Notes: generated by a model from the letters alone, not told the origin. Positions 1 through 10,307 are shown, counted from the stretch's first letter. The stretch is DNA of 64,000 nt from Lachnospiraceae bacterium (GCA_024681595.1 JAILAN010000080.1:1-64000), one strand, 5' to 3'. Translations and numbers: made by a program.

Positions 1-2
1 TA

Positions 3-1091
3 GGAATCGTTGGACTGCCGAATGTCGGCAAATCCACTTTATTTAATTCGCTTACAAAGGCAGGCGCGGAGTCGGCAAATTATCCTTTCTGCACCATAGA
101 TCCCAACGTCGGGGTTGTAGCCGTTCCTGATGAGAGGATACAGCTCCTCGGTAAAATGTATAACTCAAAGAAGATAACACCTGCGGTGATTGAATTCGTA
201 GATATAGCGGGGCTGGTCAAGGGTGCGTCCAAGGGAGAAGGATTGGGAAACCAGTTCCTTGCCAATATCAGGGAGGTTGATGCCGTTGTCCATGTCGTCA
301 GATGTTTTGATGATCCTAACGTAGTGCATGTGGACGGAAGTGTGGATCCGTTAAGAGACATAGAAACGATCAATCTGGAGCTTATCTTTGCGGATATGGA
401 AGTTATGGAGCGACGCCTGGCAAAACAGGGCAAGGCCGCAAATAACGATAAAAAGATCGCCAAAGAAGTACAGATGATAAAAAGGTTAATGACTCACCTC
501 GAGGGAGGTAATCTGGCTATATCTTTCGAAAGAGAAGACGAGGATGAGGATGAATGGTTCAATTCATATAATCTGCTGACAGCCAAACCGGTGATATTCG
601 CCGCAAATGTATCGGAGGACGATCTGTCAGATGACGGAGCCTCCAACGAATACGTTAAAAAGGTCAGGGAATTTGCCTCCGGCAACGGTTCTGAGGTATT
701 CGTGATCTGCGCTCAGATCGAGCAGGAGATAGCCGAACTGGACGATGATGAAAAGGCTATGTTCCTTGAAGACCTCGGTCTTAAGGAATCTGGACTTGAT
801 AAGCTCATCAAGGCGAGCTATAAGCTGCTTAACTTAATGAGCTTTCTGACGGCAGGTGAGGATGAGACCAGGGCATGGACCATTAAGATAGGGACCAAGG
901 CACCGCAGGCCGCAGGTAAGATCCATACGGATTTTGAGAGAGGATTTATCAAAGCTGAAGTGGTTAATTATAAGGACCTTCTCGAACTCGGCTCATTATC
1001 GGCCGCCCGTGAAAAGGGCCTTGTCGGCATGGAAGGCAAGGACTACGTGGTTCAGGACGGGGATGTCATTCTCTTTAGATTTAACGTTTAG
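3..1091 (+). CDS. ychF: Redox-regulated ATPase YchF (Obg-like GTPase family), 5' end truncated by window
   Basis: Frame from position 3 reads GIVGLPNVGKSTLFNSLTKAGAESANYPFCTIDPNVGVV, continuous with the 156..1091 ORF (DIAGLVKGASKGEGLGNQFLANIREVDAVVHVVRCF; C-terminal TGS-like domain). Confidence 0.97.
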   Translation, partial: GIVGLPNVGKSTLFNSLTKAGAESANYPFCTIDPNVGVVAVPDERIQLLGKMYNSKKITPAVIEFVDIAGLVKGASKGEGLGNQFLANIREVDAVVHVVRCFDDPNVVHVDGSVDPLRDIETINLELIFADMEVMERRLAKQGKAANNDKKIAKEVQMIKRLMTHLEGGNLAISFEREDEDEDEWFNSYNLLTAKPVIFAANVSEDDLSDDGASNEYVKKVREFASGNGSEVFVICAQIEQEIAELDDDEKAMFLEDLGLKESGLDKLIKASYKLLNLMSFLTAGEDETRAWTIKIGTKAPQAAGKIHTDFERGFIKAEVVNYKDLLELGSLSAAREKGLVGMEGKDYVVQDGDVILFRFNV

Positions 1092-1099
1092 GAGTTTTT

Positions 1100-2029
1100 A
1101 TGAACAGTATCATGAACATAAATGATATAGCGTTTCCGAATCTGGGGATATACCTGCATAACGTACCCAAGGGCTTTACCGTATTCGGCTTTTTCATAGC
1201 TTTATACGGGGTGTTCATAGGTATAGGTGTTATGGCAGGGATAGTGCTGGCTGCGCGCGTTGCCAGACAGTCAAAGATCACACCGGATACAGTCTGGGAT
1301 TTTGCTTTTCTGGCAGTCCTCGTTTCGATCATATGCGCCAGGATATATTATGTGGTCTTCAGATGGGATCTTTATAAAAATGACCTGCTTTCGATCTTTA
1401 ACCTGCGGCAGGGAGGACTGGCAATATACGGAGGAGTCATAGGTGCCTTTATAATGGTTTTTTCCTATGCGTGGAAGAAAAAGATATCTCCGGCGGTTTT
1501 GGGAGATGTATGTACTCCAGGGCTTATCCTGGGACAGATAATAGGCAGATGGGGCAACTTCACCAACAGGGAAGTGTTCGGTGAATTCACGAATAACATC
1601 CTGGCCATGAGGATCCCGACAGATGCCGTAAGAGCAGAGGACATATCAGCATCGCTGGCTGATAAAATGGCCGCATTTGATGCATCTGCAAATTATATTC
1701 AGGTCCATCCCACATTTTTGTATGAGGGGCTTTGGAATCTGGGAGTTCTTATCATTATGCTCCTTTTCTGGAAAAGGAAAAAATACGAAGGGCAGATCTC
1801 ACTGATCTATATAGGGGGATACGGTCTCGGAAGGGCGTGGATTGAAGCGATAAGGACAGACACTCTGTTCATTCCGGGAACGAAGATACCGGTTTCATTG
1901 GTTTTTGCGGTGGCCTGTGTGATCTTTGCGATTGCTATGCATATTTATTTGAGCGGCAAAGCAAAAAGGGCGGAGAAAGCAGCGACGGAAACTGATCCTG
2001 ACGGTGCCGGCCCGGATGCCGGGCAGTAA
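1100..2029 (+). CDS. lgt: Prolipoprotein diacylglyceryl transferase
   Basis: Multi-TM protein with IIGRWGNFTNREVFGEFT and HPTFLYEGLWN motifs typical of Lgt. Confidence 0.95.
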   Translation: MNSIMNINDIAFPNLGIYLHNVPKGFTVFGFFIALYGVFIGIGVMAGIVLAARVARQSKITPDTVWDFAFLAVLVSIICARIYYVVFRWDLYKNDLLSIFNLRQGGLAIYGGVIGAFIMVFSYAWKKKISPAVLGDVCTPGLILGQIIGRWGNFTNREVFGEFTNNILAMRIPTDAVRAEDISASLADKMAAFDASANYIQVHPTFLYEGLWNLGVLIIMLLFWKRKKYEGQISLIYIGGYGLGRAWIEAIRTDTLFIPGTKIPVSLVFAVACVIFAIAMHIYLSGKAKRAEKAATETDPDGAGPDAGQ

Positions 2030-2063
2030 TTTAATGATCTGATCCGAACAATAATGATAATGA

Positions 2064-2092
2064 TAAAGACAGCTTTACGGCTGTCTTTTTCT
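2064..2092 (+). terminator. Rho-independent terminator after lgt
   Basis: AAAGACAGCTTTACGGCTGTCTTTTTCT hairpin plus T tract. Confidence 0.75.
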
Positions 2093-2150
2093 ATGCCACA
2101 AGATCGATACGTAAATTCGTTTCAATATATTAAAAACATTCAAAAAACCC

Positions 2151-2179
2151 TTGATTTCCCGAGAAAAATACTATATTAT
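2151..2179 (+). promoter_or_regulatory. Putative sigma-A promoter for mraZ operon
   Basis: TTGATT (2151-2156), 17-bp spacer, TATTAT (2174-2179). Confidence 0.5.
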
Positions 2180-2188
2180 TGTACTTGG

Positions 2189-2234
2189 GTGGCACAAAGT
2201 GTCATTTTGTGTCTAATAAGTGTCAGAAAGTGGT
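2189..2234 (+). promoter_or_regulatory. Putative MraZ operator (tandem GTG-core direct repeats)
   Basis: GTG cores at 2189, 2199, 2209, 2220 and 2230 within GGGTGGCACAAAGTGTCATTTTGTGTCTAATAAGTGTCAGAAAGTGGTT; ~10-bp period, just downstream of the putative -10 and upstream of mraZ. Confidence 0.65.
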
Positions 2235-2314
2235 TAATTATCAGGCAAAATTGCCGATATATATTTTGTGGGGTTTTAACTCACACGACGAGGCTTTGAG
2301 GGGTTCATATCCGG

Positions 2315-2746
2315 ATGTTCATGGGTGAATACAATCACACACTTGATGCCAAAGGCAGACTTATAGTTCCTGCCAAGTTCCGTGAGAGCCTCGGCGAAGA
2401 ATTCACGGTAACAAAAGGAATGGACGGCTGCCTTTTTGTATTTCCGAAGGAAGAGTGGGAGGCTTTTGAAGAAAAACTTCATACACTCCCGATGATAGAT
2501 AAGGAAGCCAGACAGTTCACGAGATTTTTCCTGGCGGGAGCAGCCGGAGTTGAAGTGGATAAGAGTGGAAGGATCCTTATCCCGGCGGTGTTAAGAGAGT
2601 TTGCCGGGATCACCAGGGAAGCCGTACTCATTGGCGTAGGCAGCCGCGTGGAGATCTGGAGCAAGGATCGTTATGACGGAACCGTTACTTACGAAGATAT
2701 GGATGAGATCGCCAGACATATGATCGAGCTCGGCATAGGGATATGA
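2315..2746 (+). CDS. mraZ: Division/cell wall cluster transcriptional repressor MraZ
   Basis: MFMGEYNHTLDAKGRLIVPAKFRESLGEEFTVTKGMDGCLFVFP; two SpoVT-AbrB-like repeats. Confidence 0.97.
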   Translation: MFMGEYNHTLDAKGRLIVPAKFRESLGEEFTVTKGMDGCLFVFPKEEWEAFEEKLHTLPMIDKEARQFTRFFLAGAAGVEVDKSGRILIPAVLREFAGITREAVLIGVGSRVEIWSKDRYDGTVTYEDMDEIARHMIELGIGI

Positions 2747-2752
2747 TAGCGA

Positions 2753-3700
2753 ATGGAATTTAGTCATTATCCGGTAATGATAACTGAATGCATCGAGGGC
2801 TTAAGGATCGTACCCGGCGGAATATATGTTGACGGTACGATGGGCGGGGCCGGACACAGTAGTGAGATAGCACGAAGACTTGACGGATCCGGACGATTGA
2901 TATGTATAGACAGAGACGAAGATGCCATCAAGGCCGGGGAAGACAGACTTAAGGAATTCGGATCAAAGACAGTAATAGTCCATGACAATTATCTGAATAC
3001 TCCAGAGGTCCTCAGATCTCTGAACATAGACGGGATAGACGGGATGCTCCTGGACCTGGGAGTTTCATCATACCAGCTTGATAACGAGGAAAGGGGATTC
3101 TCATACAGATTTGATACACCGCTTGATATGAGAATGGACCGGAGACAGTCACTGGATGCCAGAGCCATAGTCAATGAATATCCTGAATCGGATCTGTACA
3201 GAGTGATAAGAGATTACGGCGAAGACAGATTCGCCAAAAACATAGCGAAGCATATCTGCGAAGCACGACGGGATCATCCGATAGAGACCACTTTTGAACT
3301 GAACGAGATAATAAAAAATGCGATACCGGCCAGAATAAGAGCTACGGGAGGCCACCCTTCAAAAAGAACGTTTCAGGCCATCAGGATAGAGTGTAACAGG
3401 GAATTGGAGATACTAAAGGATTCGATAGACAGGATCATAGATCTTCTGAACCCGGGAGGCAGGCTTTGTATCATAACTTTCCACTCGCTGGAGGACCGGA
3501 TAGTTAAAACAGCATTCAGGAATGCCCAAAACCCGTGCACATGCCCGCCCTCATTTCCGGTGTGCGTATGCGGGAGAAAAAGCAAAGGAACGGTGATCAC
3601 GGGCAAACCGATACTGCCGACCCCAAAGGAACTTGAGGAAAACACCAGATCACAGAGTGCAAAACTCCGGATATTTGAAAAGTGTCAGGATTTAGGATAA
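2753..3700 (+). CDS. rsmH: 16S rRNA (cytosine(1402)-N(4))-methyltransferase RsmH
   Basis: [55 protein letters not shown] motifs. Confidence 0.97.
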   Translation: MEFSHYPVMITECIEGLRIVPGGIYVDGTMGGAGHSSEIARRLDGSGRLICIDRDEDAIKAGEDRLKEFGSKTVIVHDNYLNTPEVLRSLNIDGIDGMLLDLGVSSYQLDNEERGFSYRFDTPLDMRMDRRQSLDARAIVNEYPESDLYRVIRDYGEDRFAKNIAKHICEARRDHPIETTFELNEIIKNAIPARIRATGGHPSKRTFQAIRIECNRELEILKDSIDRIIDLLNPGGRLCIITFHSLEDRIVKTAFRNAQNPCTCPPSFPVCVCGRKSKGTVITGKPILPTPKELEENTRSQSAKLRIFEKCQDLG

Positions 3701-3714
3701 GATAGGAGAGAAAA

Positions 3715-4134
3715 ATGGCAACAAGCGCAGCAAGGAAGCTGAACACAATACCCGTCAGACGCGAAGAGAGATTAAGCGTCATTGAAGGCAAGAAACGCCA
3801 AAGAAAGATCAGAAGGATCACAGCTATAAGGACAGCGTTTTTCCTGATGATCGCAGCGGCAGCCGTATCCGGCGCCATTACATATTATCTGATGCTTCAG
3901 GCTCAGATAACCGATTCGGTTAAGACGATCTCCAGAATGGAACGTACTCTTAATGAGATGAAGCTCGATAATGATGAAAACTACAGCAGAATAACCAGCA
4001 ATGTCAACCTTGAAGAGGTTCGCACGGTAGCCATACAGGAACTTGGAATGCAGTACGCTGAGGAAGGACAGATAATATCCTTCAACGGTGAAGGCTCCGA
4101 TTATGTCAGACAGACAGGCAAGATTCCGGACTAG
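3715..4134 (+). CDS. ftsL: FtsL-like cell division protein
   Basis: Small protein with basic N-terminus, one TM and short coiled-coil, located between rsmH and PBP. Confidence 0.7.
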   Translation: MATSAARKLNTIPVRREERLSVIEGKKRQRKIRRITAIRTAFFLMIAAAAVSGAITYYLMLQAQITDSVKTISRMERTLNEMKLDNDENYSRITSNVNLEEVRTVAIQELGMQYAEEGQIISFNGEGSDYVRQTGKIPD

Positions 4135-4142
4135 GGGTTATC

Positions 4143-6395
4143 TTGAGAGAATCATATCCGCAAAGACAATTTACTAAATTTATGAAAAAAAAGCTGGTAG
4201 TACTATTTGCAATAGTGCTACTTCTTTTTGTATGTCTGATCTACAGACTGTATTCGATAACCAGAGACAACGGTGCCCAGTATAAAAAGCAGGTACTGGC
4301 ACAGCAAAAATATGACAGTGTTACGATCCCTTTCAGGAGAGGATCGATACTTGATACCAACGGCAATATTCTGGCAACATCTGAAAAGGTATATACTGTC
4401 ATTCTGGACAGCGTGGCATTAAATGCAGATGAAGAGGCCATAGAGCCGACATTTGCCGCTCTTAGGAGCGAATTCGGGATCGATACGGCCAAAGTCAGGG
4501 ATTATTTCGAGCAGAATAAAGAATCATCGAGATATTATATTCTGTCAAAAAAACTCCCCTATGAGAAAATACAGAATTTCATAGCACTCCAGAACGAAGA
4601 AGGATCTCTCATTAAGGGTATCTGGTTTGAAGAAGAGTATCAGAGGCTCTATCCGGGCAACAGCCTGGCCTGCGATGTCATCGGCTTCACGACCGGCGAT
4701 GATGTTGGTTCATATGGTCTGGAAGAATATTATAACGATGTCCTGAGCGGGACGCCCGGCCGCGAATATGGCTTCATGAACGAAGAAGGTACTCTGGAGA
4801 GGACCACAATATCGGCCGAAGACGGCAATAGTATCGTTACCACTATAGACGCCAATCTTCAGGCTATGGTTGAAAAGTATCTGAAGAAGTTTAACGACGA
4901 GTACGCCAACAATTTCCATTCCGGAAACGGAGCAAATAATCTCGGATGCATCATCATGAATGTCAATACCGGTGAGGTACTGGCTATGGCATCTTATCCG
5001 AATTTTAACCTTAACGATACCAGAAACAAGGAATCTCTTATTGGAATGCAACTCCTTGATGATAAGGGCGATAAGGTCGTCGATGAGGAGAACGGCAACA
5101 GAGTATATATTACAGAGGATAATGTTAATACAATAGAGGGCGATGCCCTTTATCAGAATTATAACGCTTTATGGAAGAATTTCTGCATCTCGGATGCATA
5201 TGAGCCGGGTTCGGTTTCAAAGCCCCTGACTGTTGCATCAGCGATAGAATGCGGAGCTATAAAGGGAAATGAGAGCTACAACTGTCAGGGAATGCTTGAG
5301 GTCGGAGGACATGAGATCAAATGCCATAACACATATGGTGACGGTATACTGACGGTTGCCGAGGGAATAGAGAGATCATGTAACGTATGCATGATGTATG
5401 TTGCTCAGGCTGAGGGAATAAACAATTTTACCAAATTCCAGCATATATTTAACATGGGACTCAAGACCAATATCGATCTGGCCGGAGAAGCAAGGACTGC
5501 TTCGCTGGTATACACGGCAGAAAACATGAGGTCATCGGAACTGGCTACGTGTTCCTTCGGACAGGGTTATAACTGTACGATGATACAGATGATCGCTGCC
5601 TTTTCTTCCCTTATAAACGGCGGATATTATTATGAGCCGCATCTGGTCAAAAAGGTCATTAATTCATCCGGGGCAACGGTTGAAAACATTGAACCCCGTT
5701 TGCTTAAACAGACTATATCCCGGGACACCTCGGATATGATAATCTCTATGTGTAACCAGGTCGTTACCGGAGAGCATGGTACCGGTAAGACCGCCAGACC
5801 TGCCGGATATATAATAGGCGGCAAGACGGGTACAGCCGAGACCCTTCCCCGAAAGAATAACGAGTATGTAGTATCGTTCATGGGTTATGCACCTGTAGAT
5901 GACCCGCAGATAGCTATTTATGTGGTTGTGGACAGACCCAACGTCAGATATCAGGACGATGCCAAGTATGCTACCAGGATAGTAAGAAATATACTTACCG
6001 AAGCGCTGCCGTATCTCGGTATATTTATGACCGAAGAGTTAAGCGATAAGGAACGGACAGAACTCGAAGAATTAAAGATCGAGATCACCACTCCTGCAAA
6101 GAGTGAGGACGGATCCGATACCGAAGGCGATGCTGAAGGAACGGATGGAGCCGGTGATGAAAACAGTGTTACCGAAGAACAGACACCGCCCGCAAACAGT
6201 GAGATATGGAAAACATTTGCCATAGACCCGGAGACGGGATACGCTGTAGATCCCAACACCGGAGCATATATAGATCCCGATACGGGTGCAACTATCGGAG
6301 GAACCTTCTCGGACGAAGGTGAAGAACCAACATCCGGAAACGAGACCGTTACCGAGATAACATACGATGAGAACGGTAGTCCGTCACAGCAGTGA
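4143..6395 (+). CDS. Penicillin-binding protein, FtsI/SpoVD-type transpeptidase (TTG start)
   Basis: N-terminal TM, PBP dimer region, EPGSVSKPLTV (SxxK), KTGTAET (KTG) transpeptidase motifs; acidic C-terminal tail. Confidence 0.93.
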   Translation: MRESYPQRQFTKFMKKKLVVLFAIVLLLFVCLIYRLYSITRDNGAQYKKQVLAQQKYDSVTIPFRRGSILDTNGNILATSEKVYTVILDSVALNADEEAIEPTFAALRSEFGIDTAKVRDYFEQNKESSRYYILSKKLPYEKIQNFIALQNEEGSLIKGIWFEEEYQRLYPGNSLACDVIGFTTGDDVGSYGLEEYYNDVLSGTPGREYGFMNEEGTLERTTISAEDGNSIVTTIDANLQAMVEKYLKKFNDEYANNFHSGNGANNLGCIIMNVNTGEVLAMASYPNFNLNDTRNKESLIGMQLLDDKGDKVVDEENGNRVYITEDNVNTIEGDALYQNYNALWKNFCISDAYEPGSVSKPLTVASAIECGAIKGNESYNCQGMLEVGGHEIKCHNTYGDGILTVAEGIERSCNVCMMYVAQAEGINNFTKFQHIFNMGLKTNIDLAGEARTASLVYTAENMRSSELATCSFGQGYNCTMIQMIAAFSSLINGGYYYEPHLVKKVINSSGATVENIEPRLLKQTISRDTSDMIISMCNQVVTGEHGTGKTARPAGYIIGGKTGTAETLPRKNNEYVVSFMGYAPVDDPQIAIYVVVDRPNVRYQDDAKYATRIVRNILTEALPYLGIFMTEELSDKERTELEELKIEITTPAKSEDGSDTEGDAEGTDGAGDENSVTEEQTPPANSEIWKTFAIDPETGYAVDPNTGAYIDPDTGATIGGTFSDEGEEPTSGNETVTEITYDENGSPSQQ

Positions 6396-6414
6396 CGGTC
6401 ATTAAGGATAATAT

Positions 6415-7566
6415 ATGGCGGACAGGTTTACCCTCAAAAAATTATCAACCAGCAGATTCTTTGATTCCACATTGCTGATAACGATAGCACTTCTGGTCAT
6501 ATTCGGACTGGTCGTGCTCTATTCGGTCAGCTCTTATGATGGCAGTGTCAGTTTTAACGATTCTGCCTATTACTTTAAAAAGCAGGCTGTGAATACGGTC
6601 TTTGGACTTGGCGTTATGTTTGCCGTTTCTCTTGTTCCTTATCATTTCTGGGAAAGGACCTCAGGACTGGCATATATCTTTGCTATGGCACTTTTATTTC
6701 TCATAATACCCTTCGGATTCGAGGCTAACGGCGCTAAGAGATGGATCAGATTCATGGGAACTTCGATCCAGCCGGCTGAGATCGCCAAACTGGCGATCAT
6801 AATATGTCTGGCTCACCTGGTATGCAGGCTGGGAAATGCCATTACCACATGGAAAGGCATATTTATAGCACTGGGTGCTTCCATGCCCATGGTCATTGCG
6901 ATTTATGGTATCACCAGAAACCTGAGTTCTGCGATCATCGTATTCGGGATTGCTCTTATCATGTGCTTTGTAGTGAGCCCGGATTATAAAAAATTCATAT
7001 TGATGGGAGTGTTCCTTATCGCTGTCTGTGCGCTGGCTGTATATGTTGTCGTTCAGAACAAGGACAGTGCTCTGGGGTACAGAGGTGAACGAATACTGGC
7101 CTGGCTCGATCCCAATGCTTATGCATCAGGCAAGGGATTCCAGACACTTCAGGCTCTGTATGCGATAGGATCAGGCGGGATATTCGGCAAGGGAATAGGT
7201 CAGAGCATGCAAAAGCTCGGATTCCTTCCGGAAGCACAGAACGATATGATCTTTTCGATAATATGCGAGGAACTGGGATTCTTCGGCGCTATCTGTGTTA
7301 TACTGCTGTTCCTGCTACTTTTATGGAGGTGCCTTATCATTACATATAATGCACCGGATCTTTATGGCGCTTTACTGATAGTGGGATTCATGGCCCACAT
7401 AGCAATTCAGGTCATTCTGAATATAGCTGTCGTGACAAATACCATACCCAATACGGGAATATCGCTCCCGTTCATCAGTTACGGAGGATCCTCGGTTGTT
7501 TCGCTGCTGTTTGAAGTGGGGCTGGTATTCAGCGTTCAAAGGGGTATCACGGTCAGGGATGCTTAA
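6415..7566 (+). CDS. ftsW: FtsW/RodA/SpoVE family glycosyltransferase
   Basis: Polytopic protein with GFLPEAQNDMIFSIICEELGF and NTGISLPFISYGGSS motifs. Confidence 0.92.
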   Translation: MADRFTLKKLSTSRFFDSTLLITIALLVIFGLVVLYSVSSYDGSVSFNDSAYYFKKQAVNTVFGLGVMFAVSLVPYHFWERTSGLAYIFAMALLFLIIPFGFEANGAKRWIRFMGTSIQPAEIAKLAIIICLAHLVCRLGNAITTWKGIFIALGASMPMVIAIYGITRNLSSAIIVFGIALIMCFVVSPDYKKFILMGVFLIAVCALAVYVVVQNKDSALGYRGERILAWLDPNAYASGKGFQTLQALYAIGSGGIFGKGIGQSMQKLGFLPEAQNDMIFSIICEELGFFGAICVILLFLLLLWRCLIITYNAPDLYGALLIVGFMAHIAIQVILNIAVVTNTIPNTGISLPFISYGGSSVVSLLFEVGLVFSVQRGITVRDA

Positions 7567-8307
7567 GTGAGATATTTTACGAATCATAAGAGTATTTTCA
7601 TAATCACGGGAATCGCTGCGCTCATATTGATCGGGCTGATCATCGGTGCAGCCTACGTACTAGGCAGTTACAGAATAACGACTGTCTATGTTGAGGGTAA
7701 CGTTCATTATACCAACGAAGAGATAATGAATATGGTCATGGACGGGCCCTTCGGACATAATTCTTTTCTTTTATCCCTCAAATACAAAAATAAAAAGATC
7801 AAGGATATTCCGTTTGTCTCCGCTATGGATATCTCTGTCCAGGATCCGCATACGGTCAAGATCGATGTGTATGAGAAGGCCGTGGCAGGATATGTGGAAT
7901 ATCTTGAAAAATATATGTATTTCGATAAAGAGGGTATAATAGTTGAAGCATCCTCGGATAAGACCAAAGGCATCCCGTTAGTAACGGGGCTTTCGTTTGA
8001 GCATGTGGTCCTTTATGAACCACTGCCTGTAGATGATCCGGCCGTATTTGGATCGATCCTGGACATCACACAGCTGGTCAACAAATACAATCTGTCGATA
8101 GACCGGATATATTTCGGACCGGACAACAGCATCACTTTGTACTTTGATGACATACGTGTTTCACTGGGCACGGACCGCAATCTGGATGAAAAGATAATGA
8201 AGCTGCAGTATATGCTTCCGGAGATCGAGGGCAGAAGCGGGGAACTGCGCATGGAAAACTACACCGAAGAGACCAAAAGTGTTTCGTTTGAGCCGGATGA
8301 TAATTAA
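7567..8307 (+). CDS. FtsQ/DivIB family cell division protein (GTG start)
   Basis: Single TM then POTRA-like ITTVYVEGNVHYTNEEIMNMV; position between ftsW and ftsZ. Confidence 0.85.
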   Translation: MRYFTNHKSIFIITGIAALILIGLIIGAAYVLGSYRITTVYVEGNVHYTNEEIMNMVMDGPFGHNSFLLSLKYKNKKIKDIPFVSAMDISVQDPHTVKIDVYEKAVAGYVEYLEKYMYFDKEGIIVEASSDKTKGIPLVTGLSFEHVVLYEPLPVDDPAVFGSILDITQLVNKYNLSIDRIYFGPDNSITLYFDDIRVSLGTDRNLDEKIMKLQYMLPEIEGRSGELRMENYTEETKSVSFEPDDN

Positions 8308-8407
8308 AAACCATACGTTATCACAACTTTCGTATTGAATTATCCACGGAAAAACTATATTATATAATATGCGATTATTTTAGAGACTACTTAGGGGAGG
8401 AGTCACT

Positions 8408-9625
8408 GTGTTAGAGATTAAGACTGATGAAAACGTTGCCGGAGCGCGAATAATAGTAGCAGGAGTCGGCGGCGCGGGCGGTAACGCTATAGATAGAATG
8501 GTCGAGGAAAATGTTAAGCACGTTGAATTTATCGGTATCAATGCCGATAAGCAGGCGCTTAGCAGATGTAAAGCTCCCAAAGTTATTCAGATCGGTGAAA
8601 AGCTCACCAAGGGACTTGGTGCAGGAGCACAGCCCGAGGTTGGTGAAAAGGCAGCCGAGGAGAACGTAGACGAGATTCAGGCAGCTTTAAAGGGTGCCGA
8701 TATGATATTCGTTACCTGCGGTATGGGTGGCGGTACCGGAACAGGTGCAGCTCCCGTTGTAGCAAGGATCGCCAAGGAAATGGGTATACTGACCATTGCT
8801 GTAGTTACCAAGCCTTTCCCCTTCGAGGGTAAAGTCAGGATGAACAATGCCAATACCGGTATCGCCAAGATCAAGGATTGCGTTGACACGATGATCGTTA
8901 TCCCGAATGAAAAGATATATGAGATCATAGATCGCAAGACAACCTTCCCCGATGCATTGAAAAAGGCTGACGAGGTTCTTCAGCAGTCTGTTCAGGGTAT
9001 CACGGATCTAATAAATGAAAATGCAATGATCAACCTTGACTTTGCCGATGTTCGTACCATCATGAAGGACAAGGGTATTGCATATGTAGGTATCGGTAAA
9101 GGCAAGGGAGAAGATAAGGCTTCAGATGCCGCCAAGATGGCTATCGAATCACCGCTTCTTGACACATCTGTTAACGGTGCTACCGATCTTATCATCAATG
9201 TTACCGGGGATATCTCCGGCTGGGATGTTCAGATCGCCGCAGAACAGATACAGGAGGTTGCGGGAGATGATGTAAATATCATTTTCGGTGCCAACTTTGA
9301 TGTGACAGAGCCTGATACATGTACTGTAACCGTTATCGCTACAGGTGTTCATGATGCATCTATCCCTGTTACACCTACCAGCTTTGCGCAGAAGGGTCTG
9401 GTTCTGCCCAAACAGATACCGGGATTTAACTCAAACAGAATGCCTTCTTCTGCAGAGACCAGAACTCCTGAGATAAATGTGCTGTCTCAGCGTACGGGAT
9501 CGATGCCCAGGTTTAATACCGGAGCAGGCGCTCAGTCCCCGGTGGGCATTACTTCTCCTTCGGATATCAGAAGCAATGTTAAGGAGACCAAGCTTAACAT
9601 ACCGGATTTCCTTCAGAAGAAATAG
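8408..9625 (+). CDS. ftsZ: Cell division protein FtsZ
   Basis: GVGGAGGNAIDRM, CGMGGGTGTGAAPVVA tubulin signature, C-terminal LNIPDFLQKK. Confidence 0.98.
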   Translation: MLEIKTDENVAGARIIVAGVGGAGGNAIDRMVEENVKHVEFIGINADKQALSRCKAPKVIQIGEKLTKGLGAGAQPEVGEKAAEENVDEIQAALKGADMIFVTCGMGGGTGTGAAPVVARIAKEMGILTIAVVTKPFPFEGKVRMNNANTGIAKIKDCVDTMIVIPNEKIYEIIDRKTTFPDALKKADEVLQQSVQGITDLINENAMINLDFADVRTIMKDKGIAYVGIGKGKGEDKASDAAKMAIESPLLDTSVNGATDLIINVTGDISGWDVQIAAEQIQEVAGDDVNIIFGANFDVTEPDTCTVTVIATGVHDASIPVTPTSFAQKGLVLPKQIPGFNSNRMPSSAETRTPEINVLSQRTGSMPRFNTGAGAQSPVGITSPSDIRSNVKETKLNIPDFLQKK

Positions 9626-9647
9626 AGTGAATATATTAACGGATTCA

Positions 9648-9676
9648 GGGACTGCCAGATGGCAGTCCTTTTTTTC
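9648..9676 (+). terminator. Rho-independent terminator after ftsZ
   Basis: GGACTGCC-AGAT-GGCAGTCC followed by TTTTTTT. Confidence 0.85.
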
Positions 9677-9801
9677 TGAGGTATCTCAATAACAGATATC
9701 GTTTTTTTGTTTACAGAAAGTAGTTGACATAATTTTATCATATAGTATATACTGTATCTAGTTGTTAAACAAAACCAATATATAGGGGGAAGAGATACCA
9801 T

Positions 9802-10251
9802 ATGAAATGTCCGTTTTGTGGTCATGAAAATACCAGAGTCATAGATTCAAGACCTGCTGAGGAGAACAACTCTATCAGAAGAAGGAGAGTATGTGACGAA
9901 TGTGACAAGAGATTTACCACCTACGAAAAAGTAGAGACCATACCTCTTATCATTGTTAAAAAGGATGATAACAGAGAGGCGTTTGACAGATCGAAGATCG
10001 AATCCGGAGTACTAAGGGCCTGTCATAAAAGACCCGTATCTGCAAAACAGATACAGGATATTGTTGATTCAGTGGAAACCGAGATCTATTCAAAGGAAGA
10101 ACGCGAGATCCCGAGTTCAGTAATCGGTGAACTGGTTATGGAAAAGTTAAAGGATGTGGATTCGGTTGCATATGTAAGATTTGCATCTGTATACAGAGAG
10201 TTCAAGGATATCAATACATTCATGGATGAACTCAAGAAGGTCCTTAATTGA
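9802..10251 (+). CDS. nrdR: Transcriptional repressor NrdR
   Basis: MKCPFCGHENTRVIDSRPAEENNSIRRRRVCDECDKRFTTYEKVE; ATP-cone. Confidence 0.98.
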   Translation: MKCPFCGHENTRVIDSRPAEENNSIRRRRVCDECDKRFTTYEKVETIPLIIVKKDDNREAFDRSKIESGVLRACHKRPVSAKQIQDIVDSVETEIYSKEEREIPSSVIGELVMEKLKDVDSVAYVRFASVYREFKDINTFMDELKKVLN

Positions 10252-10277
10252 TTTAAAGAAATTTTTTGAGATTACCC

Positions 10278-10307
10278 GAACCGGTGCTTGCGCATCGGTT
10301 CTTTTTT
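10278..10307 (+). terminator. Rho-independent terminator after nrdR
   Basis: GAACCGGTGC-TTGC-GCATCGGTTC then TTTTTT. Confidence 0.8.

Noticed and set aside
2054-2299. 81-aa ORF between lgt and mraZ
   Set aside because: Spans the lgt terminator, the mraZ promoter and the GTG repeat operator; no protein-like features.
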